Assembly: GCA_024280875.1 (NCBI GenBank)
Contig: JAJRPH010000518.1
Span: 1 to 7,695, forward strand
Length of the DNA: 7,695 nucleotides
Source of the DNA: Deltaproteobacteria bacterium
Lineage (GTDB): Bacteria; Desulfobacterota; Desulfobacteria; Desulfobacterales; Desulfosalsimonadaceae
Direction of reading: 5' to 3'
The notes under the pieces are model-generated. The model had not been told where the DNA came from. It did no database searches and was given only the letters and a program-made list of their open reading frames with translations. Positions within the stretch are counted from its first letter, which is position 1; the number at the start of each line of letters is the position of its first letter. Below are positions 6,255 to 7,695 of the stretch, piece by piece. A program made the translations under genes and the position numbers.

Positions 6255-6283
6255 TTGATACCGGATCGAACCGGTCGTGTCAA
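6255..6283 (-). promoter_or_regulatory. Strong sigma70-type promoter of rpsT
   Basis: On the minus strand a perfect -35 box TTGACA (6283-6278), a 17-base spacer and TATCAA (6260-6255, four of six) point to rpsT. The start site would be near 6248 and the leader about 40 nt. The spacer contains the inverted repeat ACCGG...CCGGT (6260-6264 and 6271-6275, six-base loop), a possible operator. On the plus strand the same bases read TTGATA, 17 bases, TGTCAA, a weaker arrangement pointing toward murJ. Confidence 0.65.
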
Positions 6284-6309
6284 GATTTTTATTAAATGAA
6301 CGGATCGCC

Positions 6310-7695
6310 ATGAGCAATGAAAAAAAACAATTTACAAAAGCCGCCGGAATTATCGGTGTCTTCACGCTGGTCAGCCGCATTCTCGGGTTTGTAAGAGATA
6401 TGGTGATCGCCTGGTTTTTCGGGGCCGGTCTCCTGTCCGATGCTTTTTTTGTGGCTTTCAGACTCCCGAATCTGGTCAGGCGACTTTTCGGCGAAGGTTC
6501 ATTAACGGTTGCCTTTATTCCTGTCTTTTCCGAACATATATCAAAATATGGGAAAGAAGAAGCCTTTCAAATGGCAAAATCCGCGGTCCGAATGCTGTCG
6601 GTCATTCTGGTCATCATTACCATCATCGGCATTATCGCGGCTCCGGGAATCATTCGAATCATCGCCCCCGGTTTTACCGGGGCAAAACTTTCAATGACCG
6701 TCATCCTGACCCGCATCATGTTCCCCTATATATTCTTTATCTGCCTGGTCGCTCTAAGCATGGGGATTTTAAACGTGCTCGGTCATTTTGCCGCGCCGGC
6801 GATGGCACCGGTTCTTTTGAACCTTTCGATTATCGCCTCTGTTCTATTTATTTCGCCTTGCCTGCACGAACCTTCCATCGGCCTGGCCATTGGCGTACTC
6901 ATTGGCGGAGTACTACAGCTCCTGCTGCAAATACCATTTCTTGTGAAAAAAGGATTCTATTTCTGGCAAAAGGCTGATTTTTATCATCCGGGCCTGAAAA
7001 AAATCGGACTATTAATGCTGCCGTCGGTTTTCGGGGCTGCGGTTTATCAGATTAATATTCTCATCGGCACATTGCTGGCCTCTTTTCTGGCTGAAGGCAG
7101 CGTCTCTTATCTTTATTATGCGGACCGCCTGGTTCAGTTTCCTCTAGGGCTATTTGCAATCTCCATATCGGTTGCGATTCTTCCCAGCCTTTCCCGCCAG
7201 GCTGCATCCGGGGATATGCGCGCATTGACCGATACGTTTGCCTATGCCATGAAACTCATTTTTTTTATAACCATTCCGGCAATGACCGGCCTGATTCTCT
7301 TACGCCACCCCATTGTTGCCCTGCTCTTTGAAAGAGGCAAGTTCGATCCGGTCAGTTCCGCACTGACCGCTGATGCGCTTTTGTATTACAGTATCGGTCT
7401 TTGTGCCTTTTCTGCGGTTCGCATTGTGGTTTCCACTTTTTATGCTTTGCAGGACACGAAAACGCCCGTCAAGATGGCGGTAATTTCCGTTCTGGCGAAT
7501 ATCGTTCTATGCCTCACTCTGATGGGGCCGCTTGCGCACGGAGGCTTGGCTCTTGCCGCCTCCCTTTCATCCATGCTGAATTTCATTCTTCTGATAATGG
7601 CATTACGAAAAAAGCTGGGTGCCCTGGGAGGTAAAAAGATCATTGAGTCCATTGCCAAATCTGTGATATGTTCTTTAGTTATGGGATTAAGCATC
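6310..7695 (+). CDS. murJ: Lipid II flippase MurJ (MviN), 3' end beyond window
   Basis: MurJ is an inner-membrane flippase of the MOP superfamily that moves lipid II to the periplasmic side for peptidoglycan synthesis. The reading frame stays open from 6310 to the last base, 462 codons of an expected 510 or so, so only the C-terminal helices are missing. The sequence is a run of hydrophobic helices. Residues essential in E. coli are kept: S22 and R23 (VSRILGFVRD), R29, D44 (SDAFFVAFRLPN) and R57, matching S17, R18, R24, D39 and R52, plus D272 and R273 in YYADRLVQFPLG, matching D269 and R270. The ATG has only a weak GGA (6302-6304) upstream. An in-frame GTG at 6277 would add 11 residues but lies inside the rpsT promoter. 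A 5-codon ORF (6296-6313) overlaps the start as ATGA. Confidence 0.95.
   Translation, partial: MSNEKKQFTKAAGIIGVFTLVSRILGFVRDMVIAWFFGAGLLSDAFFVAFRLPNLVRRLFGEGSLTVAFIPVFSEHISKYGKEEAFQMAKSAVRMLSVILVIITIIGIIAAPGIIRIIAPGFTGAKLSMTVILTRIMFPYIFFICLVALSMGILNVLGHFAAPAMAPVLLNLSIIASVLFISPCLHEPSIGLAIGVLIGGVLQLLLQIPFLVKKGFYFWQKADFYHPGLKKIGLLMLPSVFGAAVYQINILIGTLLASFLAEGSVSYLYYADRLVQFPLGLFAISISVAILPSLSRQAASGDMRALTDTFAYAMKLIFFITIPAMTGLILLRHPIVALLFERGKFDPVSSALTADALLYYSIGLCAFSAVRIVVSTFYALQDTKTPVKMAVISVLANIVLCLTLMGPLAHGGLALAASLSSMLNFILLIMALRKKLGALGGKKIIESIAKSVICSLVMGLSI

Noticed and set aside
6296..6313. Five-codon ORF overlapping the murJ start as ATGA
   Set aside because: It has no ribosome site and could be chance; recorded only because translational coupling is conceivable.
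7401..7694. Plus and minus ORFs of 77 and 84 codons near the right edge
   Set aside because: Both lie inside the open murJ frame and show no features of their own.
1..7695. CRISPR array, tRNA, riboswitch, defence or phage genes
   Set aside because: No regularly spaced repeats, cloverleaf structures, or matching proteins were seen on either strand.

Overview
This 7.7 kb window is a conserved housekeeping region of a Gram-negative bacterium. It encodes an outer-membrane LPS-assembly lipoprotein (LptE), a lipid II flippase (MurJ), an RNase E/G-type nuclease without the long enterobacterial scaffold tail, a bacterial-type LeuRS, ribosomal protein S20 and YajC. The protein style (for example the LeuRS with an extra Cys-rich insertion before KMSKS), moderate GC, AT-rich intergenic DNA and two kinds of dispersed palindromic repeat suggest a deltaproteobacterium (Desulfobacterota), perhaps Desulfobacterales. 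That placement is inference; no 16S or other decisive marker is present.

Layout. Positions 1-237 hold no gene, but contain an AT-rich inverted repeat and a degenerate copy of a widespread bacterial palindromic repeat (119-205). On the minus strand lie yajC (238-555, TTG start) and, upstream of it, rng (906-2360). The 350 bp between them carry a good extended -10 promoter, a perfect 14-bp palindrome, and a 167-bp MITE-like element (copy 1). A 245-bp divergent intergenic region separates rng from leuS (2606-5197, plus). Copy 2 of the same element (5201-5352) begins three bases after the leuS stop codon and is followed by lptE (5391-5903, plus). rpsT (5939-6208, minus, TTG start) converges on lptE with a gap of only 35 bp. 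Its strong promoter lies in the divergent gap with murJ (from 6310, plus), which runs off the end of the window after 462 codons.

How the genes work together. Most products serve translation and RNA turnover (LeuRS, S20, RNase G) or envelope biogenesis (YajC with the Sec translocon, LptE in LPS export, MurJ in peptidoglycan precursor export). There is no defence system, prophage, CRISPR array or biosynthetic cluster here. The most interesting content is non-coding. The two element copies have terminal inverted repeats, an internal nested palindrome and candidate 5-bp target duplications (AATCT and AACTT). Both sit between co-directional genes, one in the yajC leader and one touching the leuS stop codon. 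Other points of note are the TTG-started rpsT, a long and structured yajC leader, the absence of holA after lptE, and an unusual CRCC zinc-link in RNase G.
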